A stretch of DNA of 64,000 nucleotides from Tachypleus tridentatus (GCF_004210375.1 NC_134834.1:149143009-149207008); one strand, 5' to 3'; shown: positions 36,501 through 52,200, numbered from the stretch's first letter. The notes: generated by a model not told the origin, from the sequence alone. Translations and numbers: made by a program.

Positions 36501-36872
36501 TTAAAACAGGTTATTAACTAAAGGATAACCAATAATTATACTATTGTAAGTCTCATGGTCAAAAGTTGCACTTTTCTGTAATTCCTCCAAAACACTTCTA
36601 TTTTATTGCATTTACTAAAACACCAAGACTGTAAGACACAATGTTTCAAGCTTTAACTCTCAATAAAGAAAAAAAAGGTTTGGTCTACTTTAACATTTGA
36701 CAGAATAACCAAATTCTTACAAAATTATATAAAACTTGGAAAACAATCTGGCCATTCACAGCAACTCTTACGTTAATTAAATTGTGACTACTCCAGACAT
36801 GTATTACAAACAACATTACTAATTAACATTGAAAATAACTTCAGATCAAGAATTCTGATTGAGGTTTCACTT
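33550..36872. other. intergenic region between CEP104 start and ABCF3 end
   Basis: About 3.3 kb of AT-rich DNA that should hold the CEP104 promoter and 5' UTR and the ABCF3 3' end. No TATA box or CpG island could be assigned. Two diverged copies of a segment with CCTTTCGTTTATGATT and ATATACACGTTTATTTTTA lie at about 34855-34990 and 35440-35580. Confidence 0.5.
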
Positions 36873-36878
36873 TTTATT
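36873..36878 (-). promoter_or_regulatory. candidate ABCF3 polyadenylation signal
   Basis: AATAAA on the minus strand about 225 nt past the ABCF3 stop. Such hexamers are common in AT-rich DNA, so this is only the most plausible near candidate. Confidence 0.35.
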
Positions 36879-37101
36879 CACTAATAAGTCTATTATCGTA
36901 TAAAACACCTTCTCACAACAGATCTATACATCATGTGACTGTTTCATTATCATGAATAATGCCAGCTATTTTATACACAATCCAGTATATATACATATAT
37001 ATATACACATGTAAGTGAAACATGCTGTAATTATAGATAAAATAACAAAACATGCTGGCATAAATGCTAAACCCATTGTGTCTTACAGCTTGCATTCCAC
37101 A

Positions 37102-37254
37102 TTAAGCTTGAGCAGCCAATTCATTTTCTACAGCTTTTCTATACTCTGCAAAACCTCCTTCTATGGTATGTACTGTCCCTTCTCTACACACCCACAGTTC
37201 CTTGCATACTAACTGAATTAGTTGTTCATCATGGGATACCAACACAACTCCTCC
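37102..37254 (-). CDS. ABCF3: ABCF3 terminal exon with stop
   Basis: The 153-nt coding part (50 codons plus TAA) encodes [20 protein letters not shown], the switch histidine of domain 2, then [20 protein letters not shown]. It ends in Ala-Gln-Ala followed by a stop. The acceptor is TTACAG. The tail length matches the family. Confidence 0.95.
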   Translation of the reverse strand, partial: GGVVLVSHDEQLIQLVCKELWVCREGTVHTIEGGFAEYRKAVENELAAQA

Positions 37255-40200
37255 CTGTAAGAGTACAAATCACAAGCTTTACTTCAGACTATGGGAAATT
37301 ACCAACTGTTAAATACAAATTTTTCTTTATATTTTATCACAAAAGCAAAGCAAAAATAACTTACAAACATAACAATTAAATAGTTTTTCCAGACTTGTTA
37401 CAAGCCTCACTCTCAAGTATTCAAATCCAAATACTCTATTCAGAGATACATTACCTGTTAATATTAGTTCTATTCAGATACATTACCTGTTAATGTTGTT
37501 TAACTCTTTAAACCAATAATTTTTTGCTTGTTCTACTTGAATTATTCAAATAGTCTGCTAATAATTATCAGGGTTTATAAACATAAAACTTTCAAATTTC
37601 TTAATTTTATAGATAACAACTTAAGTTTTCAACCAGAATAACAAATCTTATGGGTTGCTGTCACCACCCAATGGGTAAATTGGGATTTATGGCCAGATGG
37701 TTACAGTATCTGATGGAGTCTAAGAAGTCAAAACTGAGTGAAAATGGAAACTACAATAATTAACCCTTTCACAACAGATTATGGTTCAAAAGCCATGTCA
37801 TCATGTTTGTTGACTTACATTCAAAATTTTATTGAACTGATATTTTATGAATATGTCAATATGTTTGGAATCAAACTGTAGATAATTCAAACTAATGTTA
37901 TATACGAGTTTTTTAATTTAGAAGTAAATATCTATTTCAGTGTGTCATGTGGTATGTTGAATGCAGCACTTTTTAAAATTAGATATTTGTGATGTCAGAA
38001 TACTAAGTCTGTAGTTTCATACAAATTAGGAACTCAAATTACTAATATTTACAAGTTAGAATATAAAGTAAGAACCTTATATCTTTTTATTTTACTGAGA
38101 TATGGCTCATGTACTGAATCAAACATGGTGGTTCACCTCTTTCAATTTTTTTAAACGGTTCATTATATACTCTTACTACAGTATATGACATGCAAATAAC
38201 CAATCAACAGCTTAAAATGTCCCCTTTGTGGTTTTCTCAGCTATTTTAATCTAGAAAAGGCTACCGTGTTCTTTCAAACCAAGATTTCATGAGGGTATAT
38301 TGCATGTTTAGTCTACTGAAAGTTTCATATTTTTTAAAATTTAAATACATCTTTGTTACTAATGGAATTCTATGGTATCAGTATAATGTTTAATAATAGA
38401 AATGTGACTGTATAGTACTAAATACCAGTTAGTCCACTAAATCACAGCCAAAAACAGGAAAGACTAAAGGCCAGTTTTATATTATTGGATATATAATATG
38501 AGTGCATGTTCACCACATCAGTGCAACTTGTATAATGTTAGCTAGGCATGACTGAATGGTCAATATGATAAAAAAATAAATAAATAAATAAATAAATAAA
38601 ATAATAAGTGTGTGCATGTGTAAACATGTAGTCATTCTATGGTTATGAGGTTGGTTAAGTGACAGACTCCACATAGTTTGAGTATAGAAATTAAAATATA
38701 ATCATACATTTCAAAAATATTTAGGAAGTTTTTGAGATTACATAAACAATATTTCATATTTTTGGAATGAATAATAGTTTTTTTAATCATAAGACGAAAT
38801 CATTTTGCACTTAGACTAGTAACAAAAGACAACTTTCACAAACAAAGCTTTGGTAAAAATATTTAATTAAAGAATCTAATTCCTATGTTCAAAATATATT
38901 TGGAATTTTTACTAAACATTTATCAAATTTTGTGAAGATAGATGTTCTGCATCAAAAGATATAGTGCAAATGTATATATGAGCTTGTGTATATTATACCA
39001 ATCTTGTAGTGAAAGGGTTAATATATACATTACTTTTTTTAAATATCCAAGATCTTTAATATAAAAACACTTGTGCAAAATAATATGAAAATTTGTTTTT
39101 TCTTAATTTCACCTGAACTATTACAATACCACAGCTGTCTTACCGTAAATCTGTTTAATGCTTCTCCTAAAGCTTCAATTGTCTCGACATCTAGATGGTT
39201 AGTAGGTTCGTCCAGTATAAGGAAGTTAGGACTGAAAATATATCACATGCATCGTTTTATATCAAACCATATACACTGTTTATCTTAAAACAGTTGATGA
39301 AACAAGCAAGCATGACCCTTCACCTAAACCTAGCAATCCCCAATTTTGAAGTTAAAGACAAGAGAGAGGTCTTCAAGACCTCCCACCAACTCTTGAGGCA
39401 GTCGTGTAAATTTCTCCAACCAAATATTGGAAATTGATCATCTCCATTTTAATGTATTCTAATCCTTTAGATGTGGAGCAAAACTATTTCTGGCAATCAT
39501 AAGGTTTAAACCATATAACGTCAGATCTGTCGTCCAGGGTTGCTAGACACTGGTACCATACTACTTGATGATTGCGATAGTGTACAGTGTTGTGACTAGT
39601 TCCTACAAATGAGTGCTTGTGTTACTGTATAACAAAGTGTGACAACCAGTTACTATGTGAAATGCTGCTTACAGTGGAACTACAGTCTGTTTGTGGTGCT
39701 GTACTACAGATGTTTACAAAAGATTATTAATCAAATTGAAACCTTTGGTGAGTAGAACTAACCAGAAAGTAATTTTAATTCTTAACTATAATACTAATAC
39801 TACTTTTTAATTCTACTAATAAATGACCTTATAACACTTCCTTTTCTTTCATTTAATTGAACACTCAATATTACACTTCAGTTTCTTTCACCAAAACACA
39901 GACAGTAACAGTAGAAAGCTTCAGTTGATTTAACACACTTGTTACAGGCAGGTCTCAGTGCTCATGTCACCACGTTTTAAGAGTCACATTTAAAATTTCA
40001 TGAAACAAACTTCTTAATGATGAGTGTATATGAATAAACTTGGCATCAAACCATTGCTAATTAAGTAACATGTCAATGTTAGTTTTTTTAAGTTCCTAGT
40101 TTTACAAGAAAATATCTGAAAGACTACAAAAATCAGACCCACTTATCAGATACTTTCTTCTGCAAATTACCAATACCTCTCTGACGCTTTATACTATATT

Positions 40201-43200
40201 ATTTATAAACTCCAAAAAGTCAAAGTTGTAATGCAACAAATTAAATATTACATTCTATTATATACAGAGAATTGTCTGTTTCATATCCATTTCAAAAACC
40301 TTTCTTGTAGGAATCACATTGATAGGCTTAGCTTAATTTTTTGAAAGCTTTTATCTCATAGTTAAAAAGCGAGAAAAATTATGATAATTATAGAGCATCG
40401 TTTGCTTTGTGCATGCTATTATTCTGTGTTCTTAGGTGCATTACTTAATTAAACAATAATTATTTGGTGTAGTAGTGTAATTAGTATAAGAAGTAGACTT
40501 AAGAGTTATTGACAATAGCAATAAATAAAAGACTCAGGTAAGTACTATATTTCTTATTTTCATGACTATTTTTTATTTATTATTGTGAAAGTAACAAATA
40601 TAAATAGAAACTTGTTAGGTTAGTTTACGTAAGATAATGAAAAAATATTATACTAAAAAACTTCACAAGATATGCTCACAAGCAGCTTCCACATTACGCA
40701 AGTTTATAAAATAACATGAGATGCATGTGCCAAGTGATCTACAACTTGTGGGGCAAAATTATTGATTAGACATAGGTCAAAGGGCAATAAAAAACTAAAT
40801 CTAGGTTGAAACAGATGTATACTGTTAAGAGCTTTAAGCTATTCAGAATTAATTGTGGTTTCCTGTTATAATCTGCAATCATTCTATAAAGAAAAAAAAA
40901 GGGTAAAGTTATTTCCTAATTTTTTCATGATGGTTGCAAGTTAAGACAAATCAACCATCTACTTATAGAGTCAAGGTGGAGAAACAAAACAGATAACATT
41001 TTCCTAAAAAAGAATAACAAAAATTGTTTGGTATTTATTTTGGAAGTTTTAAAGATTAAACAAATAAAGTTACAAAATTTTCAAATGTATTTTTAATCTT
41101 ACCATGAAAAACATTTTGCACTTGGAACAGTTAATGCTCTATAACTTTAAACATTCAGGGTCAAATACTTGGTAAAAATTCTTTGGTTTGTCTACGTAAG
41201 ACTTGTAATATTTACTAAGACGCATGAACAGTGTTGTGAGGCTAAACATGTTGAAATTATAATATGAAAACACTGGGGTTGTGAGGTTGGTATAATCTAC
41301 TGAGCCCATACAAAGAGTTAAATAAAACTGATTTTGTAGTATGTGTTTGACCTTATACATTTACTGAAATTAAAATTTATTTTATAATCCAATACACACA
41401 CTACACAAATTAACAATATGTATTTGTCTAAATCTTTAAAAGATTTTCTTTAAAAATTCATTCCTTTTTTATCATCCTAGTCTTAGAAAAACCACTGAAT
41501 TATGTTCACAAAGGTGTACTAGTTCTATCTGTAATTACTACTTACAAAAGCATAGACATTGCAGCAAAAGCAACTCTACTCTTCTGTCCACCAGAAAGAC
41601 TTACAATAGGTTGCAAAGCAAGATCACCTGTTACACCAAACCTTCCTAATTGTCTTCTATATTCTTCTGATGATTTACCTAGTGAATATAAATTTTATCA
41701 CACTTAGAAAAAGCTAAAGTATAAGAAATCTTTCTCATTGTCTGAATTCTGAAAAATAGATGTAATATTTGACCTTGAAAACATTATCTTTCATAAATTA
41801 TGATAAAATGTTTAAAATACACAACTTCAGACACAAGGATTAATGTACGAAACTAAAGATTTGTAAAAGTGGATAGGTGAGACACAAGTAATCTTACCTT
41901 TTACTTTTAAACGTACAAACAATTCAATTTACTTTTAATGGGTACAAGCGTTTTTGGTTTTATCCATTTTACACTTTGTATTTATAATAACTGTTCAATG
42001 TCTCACAACAGTTGCCAAAATTACATTAAACCTGTATACCACTTGACAACTCAAAAATAGGAACAGAAGCACAGTGAGTTGCTTTGATAGAGTTTGGTAT
42101 TATCAAACAGAAGACTAATTACACGTGTTGTACGCTTTTTTGATTTATACCAGAAGAGTTTCTCATCATGAAAAACTTATCTGGATCTCCAGATGCTACA
42201 TGGCCAGTTAACATCTACTGTCACTGCTCTACCATCTTTATCACGCCTGTTGTTGTGGACCACTCTACCATTCTTATCTTTTCTTTGTCATCTAAATCCT
42301 CTCTTTCCATATAGTGGTTGTGTTCTCTTGATGGTAAGGTGCTTCTAGCTCATTTTGAAATGTATTATAACAACTGCCAAAGTGATTTATTTGTAAGGTA
42401 TTAACTTTTCATTTGGTCTTTTGACATATGGATGTGTTGATGGTTGGCAACCTGAACACAAAGTTCTATAAGACTGTACACTTTCTTAAGACAGTGCTGC
42501 CAAACTTTCACAATGTGCATGTGTGTTTTCACTTTAATACACTTCTTCGATAAATATGTCAGGAAACCACACATCCTGTGCATTTTATAGACAAACCAGG
42601 ATTGTGGTCATGAGCAAGCCCATAGAATATACTGTGAAAGAGATAGTATAAACAGAGAGAAGGTTAGTGTAGTTTAGTGTTGACTGCCTGCATTTCAATT
42701 AATCACATACCCGGATAAATTACTTGCTTCTTACAATCATTTTAGGTTAATTTTACCAATTAAAACCTCCAATACTTTTAGGCCTAATAATTGTGATACA
42801 AATTATGTTCTGCAGTTGTTCTTTTCACACTCTTTGTAATTTGTTTATTTCACATTCAAAATCAGAGGTGTGTGAGAATAGCATTTTTGATGTATTGTCA
42901 CCCATAAGTCACTACTCAATACCCATATTCAATACCAGAAATTTGTTTGTCCAAGTTGTGTTGTACATTGAAAAAAATAAATCCCAGAACAGTTGGCCTA
43001 TCAAACTATCCTTATGTACAATTGTCATTTAAATGTAAAGTAATATGTACATGTGAATATGGGGAAGGGGGGGTGGTCCAGTAAATTTTATATTTGACAT
43101 TTAACCCACACATATTAATAGTATAAAATCCTGAGTTAAGCCACATTTCAATAAAAGTAGTGTTTATTAGGTGTATTTCAAATTAACTACAAAGCATCAT

Positions 43201-46200
43201 AGATTTTAGAGTAGACCTGGCAATTATTCACTTACTAATTCTACTGATAATACTTGCCCAATGTGATACTGATTAAATTATCTCACACCTACCTGGAAAT
43301 TTTCCAGCTAAAAATTCTACTGATGATACAGACATGTCTAACTGATCAACATGATGTTGATTAAAGTAACCGATCTTCAAGTTTCTGTGGGCGTGACGGA
43401 ATCCACTTGTGGGTTCAAGTTCACCTGTTAACAGCTTTAACAAAGTTGTCTTTCCTGACCCATTGTCTCCTACCTATAAATAAACCAAGGAATGAAATAG
43501 AAATTTCTTGTTAGCATCCATATCTTACACATCCATTTTTATTTTAGTCTTTTGTTTTTATCTTTACATACGAGGCTTTGCAAACAGAAAGTAAGACTGA
43601 TAGATGAAGCATCCTCACTACAATATGGGTCTTACTTTTGCAGTCACCTATAGAAAGAAGGATACATCTTGTATCCCATATTATAGCTCATACACTGACA
43701 ACTCATTTTTGGTTGTGTCATATTTTCTGTTTTAAGTATGTATATGATGCATACATACCAACACACAACCAGATTTATACTTAAGGTATGAACATAACCT
43801 CTTAAAATACTTTTAATATTTACAGTTTCTTATTGAGCACAAAGCTGAACAATGAGACATCTTAGTCCTTCAAATCTTAGCATCATAAGCCCTCAAACTT
43901 ATTCCTAACTGCTATATGGCTTTATATAATGGGAATTTAACTCCATGTGCCCAGTGAAGGATCAAAGTGTCTGTGGTACAACTTTTACTGAGTGCCATTC
44001 AAGAGGGTATTACATATTTAATGATAGTTATCAACTATTTGTTTTACCCCACAATTCTGGTTTAGTGATAGTTTGTGGTAGAAATCAGTAAATACACAAC
44101 ATAGAGACAAATATATTTTTTCCAGTATCCATTTTAGAAATCTTTAGAGGTTATATAAATGTAATGTACAATCTGTACAATGGACAAAATTTTTTTATAC
44201 CTTGCATAACCACCACCTAGCACTACTGACTTGTTAAAGTCCACGTCCGATTGATGTCTTAAATTCACAGATTTATCTTACGAACAAGTAGTTTTATAAC
44301 AGACATGATTTTGTTTTGCATACGGACTTGTACACTTCACGTAAAACGTGTTACATGCCATGTAGATCCATAACTTATTTAGAATTAACATCAACATACC
44401 TTCTCCAATAATGTGATCATTTGGCTTATACTTAGGTTAACCAAGTATCTTTAAACCAATGCACATATTTGAAAATTAAAAAACCTTTCAAATTAACGAA
44501 CAAAGAACTTTGAAACAAAGTATCAACTTAACTTGAACAATCACATGGAGGATATTTCATATAATTATTTACATGAAAAAAGAATGAATGAAAACACAAC
44601 AAAAATTAAAATATTATTCAGATAGTGCTTTAGCTTAATACTCCACAATGTATATAAGAAACTGTATACTACAAACCTTCAAAAAATGTTCATGGGTATA
44701 GCTTTTTGGTACTACCAAAAAGCTGTGCTGTAGTAGAAAGCTTTATTTATCCTGAACTGAGATAAAAAGAATTCCATAAAAAGACAGCAAAGTACAAACA
44801 GATTCTACAATTGAAATTAGCAAAATTACTTACTATACAGATACGAGACTGCATGTTGGCCGATACATTCACACGACTTAAAATTGATATACTAGATTCA
44901 TAGTTGAAAGATACTTCATCCAACTGAAGAACTGGTGGAGAAAGTTGTTCAGGATCTGGAAACCGAAGAGTCACAGTAGCTTCTTTCTCCACAGGTTTTA
45001 GCACTGGTCTATTGGAGAATTAATATTAAATATTGTCAAAACTAGTCAACTGAACAATCAATATTAAATATCACCATAACCAGTCCAGTTGACTCATTTG
45101 TTGTTGCAAATTATGTATTTTATTTAATATTCAGTATCTTAATGCCCTGTAGCTAGCTATGTAACACACTGTAGCATAATGGCCTATATCTATATGTAAA
45201 TGTATACATTATGTGTTTGAACTCTCTGGATACAGACTTGGTCAATTTGACCAATTCTATAACCACTGTGTGACAATTAATCCATCTACACATGTTGGAG
45301 TAGGGGTACATGTGTACATATTATAACTAACTGTACTTAATGTATCTCATGAAATTTAACACTTTTAATAAACACTGCAACATTTTATGCACAAAAAATT
45401 TGATTTTTGAAAAAAATTGTCTTGCTACTGATTTATTTGATACAGTAAAGACTTAAGTTCACAAATTAAAACTGATTTTCATATTAAGAATAAAAATGCT
45501 TCATCTTATATTTTTATATTTCCTTTGCATATTCCCTACAACCTTTGAAATGAAACAATTTGTTTGGTAAACATTTATAGTTCTCTATTTTATCTACAAT
45601 ACACATACTACCTATGGCAAACATTTAAATATATAACAAAATGTATCTTTTCAGTATTTTTAATTTTGTTGCTCTTTCAACCACATACAAGTTTCATCAG
45701 AAACAATAAACCATTCTGCAAAAAACACAGCTCAAACAAGGTTTCATCATATGACATAAGTTACCTCAAATTCTTCCACGATTGATTATTTTGAATATTT
45801 TTTCATTAAAATTAACTTTTGCATTATTTTGTTTCATTTAAACAATAAATTTAATCTTAGTTTATGCAAACAAGCAATTTACATTGGATGCTGCATTTTC
45901 ATAACTTCATTTTTCGTACTACATTGGACATCCCAAACATTATTCCTGTAGCTTTCAAATGTGCATTTTATAACACAAAAATATATCAGATATTAGAATA
46001 AAATATCCCAAAATTAATATAATTTATATGGCTTTCTAACTAAACTATAAATAGGTAGAGTTTGTAGTCTACACATAAACTACTGGCATTGACCACCACT
46101 TAAATATACTTATCTAATTTACATATTTCAGAATAGTCTCTTTATACTGGTTATAAAAATTTCCAATACCAATGAAAGAGAGAGTTAGACATTTTGTGCA

Positions 46201-49200
46201 AAATAGAGAGACTGGAGGTTGTAACAGGAGAAATGAATAAACCTCAACAAAGAAGGAAATTAGAATCTTATGTTCTGTTTTATCAATATGTATTGTATCC
46301 ATTTATAATTGATAAAACATTCTGAATCTCATGAGGGATGAGAAATAATATCAACAAAAAGTCAGAAAACGTAACAAAAAAGTGAAATTGACATTTAAAA
46401 ACTTTAATATACAATTATGAATTATAAACTATTTTATTGCCAAGCTTATGAACATACATTGATAACAAAGTAATTTAAGTTAATTTTAATTAATATGGAA
46501 TATTTATTTGTTTTGGAATCAAGCATAAAACTACACAAGGGCTATCTGCACTAGCCCTCACCACTCACTGCCAACTCTTGGGCTACTCTTACCAACGAAT
46601 AATGGGACTGATTGTCACATTATAACACTTCCACGGCTGAAAGGGCAAGCATGTTTGGTGTGACGGGGATTCGAACCCACAACTGTCAGATTATGAGTCG
46701 AGTGCCTTAACTGCTTGACCATGCCGGGCCTATCTGTGCTCTGCCCACCACAGGAATCAAAACCTGATTTCTCACAGTGCAAGTCCACAGACATAACTGT
46801 GCCACTCAAAGGTCCTGTATGGAATAAGTTATCTGCATGAGTTTTTTTTTGTCTAACTGTGCTAAAGTTTTTTTCTAACAGACCAGGTCCAGCACATAAT
46901 GCCTGCAAGAAAGTACAGCTTCTATGATGTGCTTGAAGATGATAAAATGAGAAAAATTTGAGCAAAAGGCATGAAACTTGTATCTCAGAACAGCTGGTGG
47001 GAGTATTAACACTTACTGATAAGCAGAGAAAGTGACCTTCCTAGGTCATTTTCAGATTAACATAAAAATTAATGCAAGTGTTTTGCAGGTTGCAACTAGT
47101 ACTTCATCATTCACTTACTGATAAACATTATTGGATAAAATGTTTAATATATCTAATTTTATTATTATAAATTTAATCACATTTGATGCAACAACTTTTT
47201 TTACTTACAGTTTTTGAAGCATTTTTATTTTACTCTGAACTAGGGAAGCACGTTTGGCATTGTAGCGGAACTTGTCAATGAATTCCTGGAAGAGAAGTTA
47301 AAACCTGTCAATATGTATTTCTGTACATAATACACATATAAAAATAATGATAAAGTAATGGAAAAGTATGTTCATTTTAATCTTTTAAACATTTCTCACT
47401 TTTGTTACAGCAAGTTTATTTGTTCCCTTTTTGCGCGTTTTGTACATTTCACACATTCATGTTCAACTAGTTGTAATTTTGTTAGACTTGTGGTAATGTA
47501 GGGAAAAACCACATGTTACTAAAATAGTCCACAACTGTTACAAATAATTTTATTTTCTAAGGGAAGAATTTAGAAAAAAACTGAAGTGGCCTTCCTTTTG
47601 AATAACTATTTTTTTTATCCTCATGTTTAGAATTTTAAAATAAAAAATCAGGTTCAAGGCCAAAAAAATATAAAAACTGTACAATATTCTGAGAAGTCAA
47701 AAAACGAAAATATAGCAAAATACAGAAAATAAGTAAACATGAACAGAACAACTTATGCTGTGTTTTAAACACATAGATCAATTGCATCGTTTCACTGAAC
47801 CCAAGTGGCACCTACCTGAACGTGGGCCTTAAACTGCTGTTGAGCTTCATATTCTCGCTGTTGGTTTTTCAGTTTCTCAGTCATAGTCTTAACAAACACA
47901 TCATAGTTTCCACGATAACATTCTAATCGATGACTGTGAAAATGTATAATATCAGTTGGTACAGCATCTAGAAACTTTCGGTCATGGCTTACAACAAGAA
48001 GCGTGGTGGGCCAGTTCTGAAAATATATGTTCAACAATGTAATGAAGGACTATCTCAACTTCTTTCGAATATACATGTTTGCAGTCTTCAATATTTAAGC
48101 ACATTAATATATAATTATTTTAAAAACCAGATAGTAAAAATTTTGTAAAGGTTGGTTGGATTGTTTGTTTCTCTTTATTTCAACTTTTAGGTAGATGTAC
48201 ACAATATTAATATTTTTGAAAAATAGATTTCATAAAACTCATGTGAAAATTATGGAACATTTTAAAAATTCATTTTTAAAATAAATTTGTTTTATATAGG
48301 TTTCTTTTAACCTTTTATACCAAACAACTTAAAACACAAAAACATTTATAATGCACTTAACAGCAAAGATAGCTATTTCAAACTTTTATACCAAACAACT
48401 TAAAACACAAAAACATTTATAATGCACTTAACAGCAAAGATAGCTATTTCAAACTACTGGCCAGAGAGAAAGAAGCCAGTCAGTAACATTTTATTATCTT
48501 CCATCTATACTAAGGGAATGACTGTTCCTCTTTTAATACACTGAACATCTTACCTTTATGATTTTACAGCTCAATCAAACTACTTTTCAGATGGCCTTTT
48601 GTGGAGTTACATTCAAAATGTAAACAACTTTATTATCAATGTTTCTTACAAAACTTAGAATTATGAAACACATGCTAATGCCAAGTTTATACCCAGTTTT
48701 TAAATTAAAAGGAAGTATTTAAATAAATTCTATACCTTCAATTTATAGCCACAGCATACAGCTTATAAAATGGCTCCAGGTTTATTTTTTGTGTTTGTTT
48801 TTCCAAGTACAAACTTTTAGTTACACCATATATCCAATTCAAGATCTAGTTACAGGTTTTGGCTTGAGAGGTTAAACCTTTTTAATGGACGAAGCCCAAT
48901 GTGTCTTAGATTAATATGCTCTAAGCATGCTTAAAAGAATTTCAATTCAAGGGTAAGCAGACAGAGATCTTGACAAATAACATAACTGAAGGGTCAAATT
49001 CCATGTCAAATCATTCAAGGGGCTACAGGTGACCCCCTCAGAATGCCTTGAAAAAATTCACATGCTCATCTACCTATATTATGAAAAATTGATATAGATT
49101 AGATCAATATCTCTAATAGTTTCTGGTCAGTAGCCCTGTAAAATTTAGTTAATTTATTTTTATTTTTGGCAAATTCATTTTCAGGCAACTTTGGCTGCTT

Positions 49201-52200
49201 AAAGCTGCAAGAGTAACGGTGGTACAAGACTGAAATTTGCTACACTGACTGAATTATTCTTACAGAATTCAAAAATGGTCTCAAACCAAGTTTATTTCTT
49301 TTAGGATTTTCATAGTGAGGCTGTAAAATCACCTGAAAACCCAAAATTATAAAAAAAACATTGGTTTATTTAATAAGCCTTAGCTCTAAGACTTAATATG
49401 ATACAAAGCTGAATTTTTTCTAATTTCCTACAACATATCAGTTAATAAATCAGCAATTGTTGTAATTACGTCTATTATATCTCCTGTAAAAAAGATTTAG
49501 TTGCATGCAATTCTTTATGATTTAACTAAAAATAGCCCTACTTCAGGCCACAGTTTGACCATGTCACCAGTTATTCAGTTTTTTCAGATTTTTACCATAT
49601 ATTCTTGTATCTCTGAATATGATCTACAAAAAAAATCAGGATGATGTTCAACCTACTTTTTGAGTAATAATTTTTAAAGTATTCTCTGACCGTATGTTTT
49701 TTATTTTAAAAAATTCAGTTCAGGTGTGTTACTGTGTGCATATATATATATATATATCCATACAATTTTGAAAAATACCTGTCAGAATGTTATGAATCCC
49801 ACTGAAATATTCTAACCAGCCTTTCACAATGTTAAATAATGAAGTTGTAAGAAACAAGAAATAATTAATTTATTTCTGATTGATTGATTGATTGATTTAG
49901 TGTTTTATGGCACAAAGAAGCTAGGCTATCTGCTCCAAACGTCTGGTAAAAAGGTAAAAATAAATGAAATGTAATAAAATATATAAAAGGAAATGAAGGT
50001 AAAACAAAACATCATTGAAAAACAGAAAAAGCATAAAACCAACGTTGACACCTAATCTACAATGTTAAGAGAGAAAGCAGAGTAAGAAAAGCTTTAAAGC
50101 AAAATGGTAATGATCATAACCCACCAGGAAGACTAACAGGTAAGTACAAGAACTACCGTCAGTCACCTGAAGTTGGTCTTTCCAGTCCTGGTTCCAGGTT
50201 ATGTGTCATTATGGCCAGTACCAAAAGGAAAAGTATAATAGTGTGAAGAGACATGCAGCATAATTGTAATAACAACTCGCCAGGATGACTAACGAGTAGT
50301 TCAAACAGCAGCTTTAATCACCTAAAGTTGGCATTTCCAGTCCTGGTGTCGAGTTATTTAATGTTCTGGCCATTTTTCAATTTCAAATTGAATAAGAGAT
50401 TGAGATTCTGAAAAGGGAACCACAATTAAAAAGGTGTAATGAATAAATATCCAACACTAAAATGAGATTAAAAAGATTAATGGCTATTAAAAAACTAAAA
50501 ACCTTATCAAGGTAGACAGTGTCACCATCACCAATAACACTGTCCAAAGTTATGGATAAACCCTGGGACAGAACATGTTTATAATAGTGCCATCGTTGAG
50601 AGTCGTAACGATGGCCAGAAAGTAAAATGTGGCTTACTATGATCTGAGTGTTACACAAACTACACATTGGTGCATCACTTCCAGATAAAGGAAAACGATG
50701 AGTTAAAAAACTGTTACCAATGCGTAGTCTAGTTAGAACAACTTCCTTCTTCCGAACCTTACGGAAGCTAGACAGCCAAAGCCCAGTATAGGGTTTTATT
50801 TGAAAAAGCTTGTTGTCATGTTGCTCACTCCAAGTGGACTGCCAACTGGCATGGAGCCGAGCCTTGAATACAGGACCATAGTTCATGTATGGAAAAGGCA
50901 CAGTGGTGATAGTGCAAGAGCAGATAGATTTAGCTGCTGTGTCTGCAAGCTCATTCCCGCGAATACCAACGTGATCTGGTATCCAGAAAAACTGGATAGA
51001 AGTAGATGTTAATGAGAAATGGGCCAGTTGGTTTGAATATCAGCAAGAACAGGGTGTAAGTCAACGTGAAGTGATTCCAGGGCCAGTAGAGAACTAAGCG
51101 AGTCAGTATAAATAGTGCAGTTGGAGTACTGCTCAGCTTCAATATGATCCAGCACAAGAGATATGGCATACAGTTCAGCAGTGAACACAGAAGCTGTAGA
51201 GGGGATTCTGCATGCAACCACCAAACCTCAACAAAACATGGCAGAGCCCACAGAACTACCTGATTTGGAACCATCCGTATAAATTGGAATGGAATGATTG
51301 TTTGAAAGATGTTCAGTAAATAAATGACAGTACTTCCAAATGGGAATATCTACTTTTCTAAGATGACTTAAAGGAAGGTCACATTTGGGGGCTGTAATAA
51401 GCCATAGTGGGATGGGCTGACCAGTGGATTCTGCAATGTTATCCAAGAACAGACCCAATTCATCCAATTGCACCTGGATGCAAAGGCCAAAAGGAGGAAT
51501 AGCAGATAGTCTGTTCTGAAAAAGTATAAACCACTGAGGAAGGAAAACACATCCTCAGGTGGGATGCTTTGGTAAGGAATGAAGTTTCAAAGAATATACT
51601 AAAGACAGTTGCAAACGGCAAAGGTGCAGAGAAGGTTCACGAGATTTTACGTATAACTGGGGAAGTGCAGAAAGCCCAAGTGCAGAGTTGAAGTCCTTGA
51701 TGATGAATGGGGTCCAGTATCTTTGAGGCCGAAGGGTCTGACAGAACCATAAACCCTTGATCCATAGTGGAGTTTTGATCGAATAAGAGCACAATGTATC
51801 TTTAACATAGAACATCGACCAGCTCCCCAACTGGTGGTAGAGAGGACATGGAGGATGTTCAGTGCTCTTGTGCAATTGATTCATAGCTGTTTTAAGTGTC
51901 GTATAAAAGTAAGCCCCAAGAACTTGGTCTCAGGGACCACTGGCAGTGAAACTTCACCGATATGGAGTTCAGGATCAGGGTGAATACCCCGTTGGCAGCA
52001 AATATGCATGAAAACAGTTTTAGAGAGAGAAAAATTAAAGCCGTTCACCGTAGTCCATTTCAGTACATGATTGAGGGCAATTTGTAATTGTCGCTCAATA
52101 TATGTCATGTTCGACGACTGACACGAGATGTGAAAGTCGTCAACATAGAGCCCATTCACAACAGTGAGGAGTTGTTCAGTGATGGCATTTATCTTTATAC

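Larger units (their letters stand above)
45009..47208. other. ABCF3 intron with SINEs
   Basis: Holds a family A SINE, an adjoining family C fragment and a partial copy of the foldback family at 46971-47060. No coding signal recognised. Confidence 0.5.
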
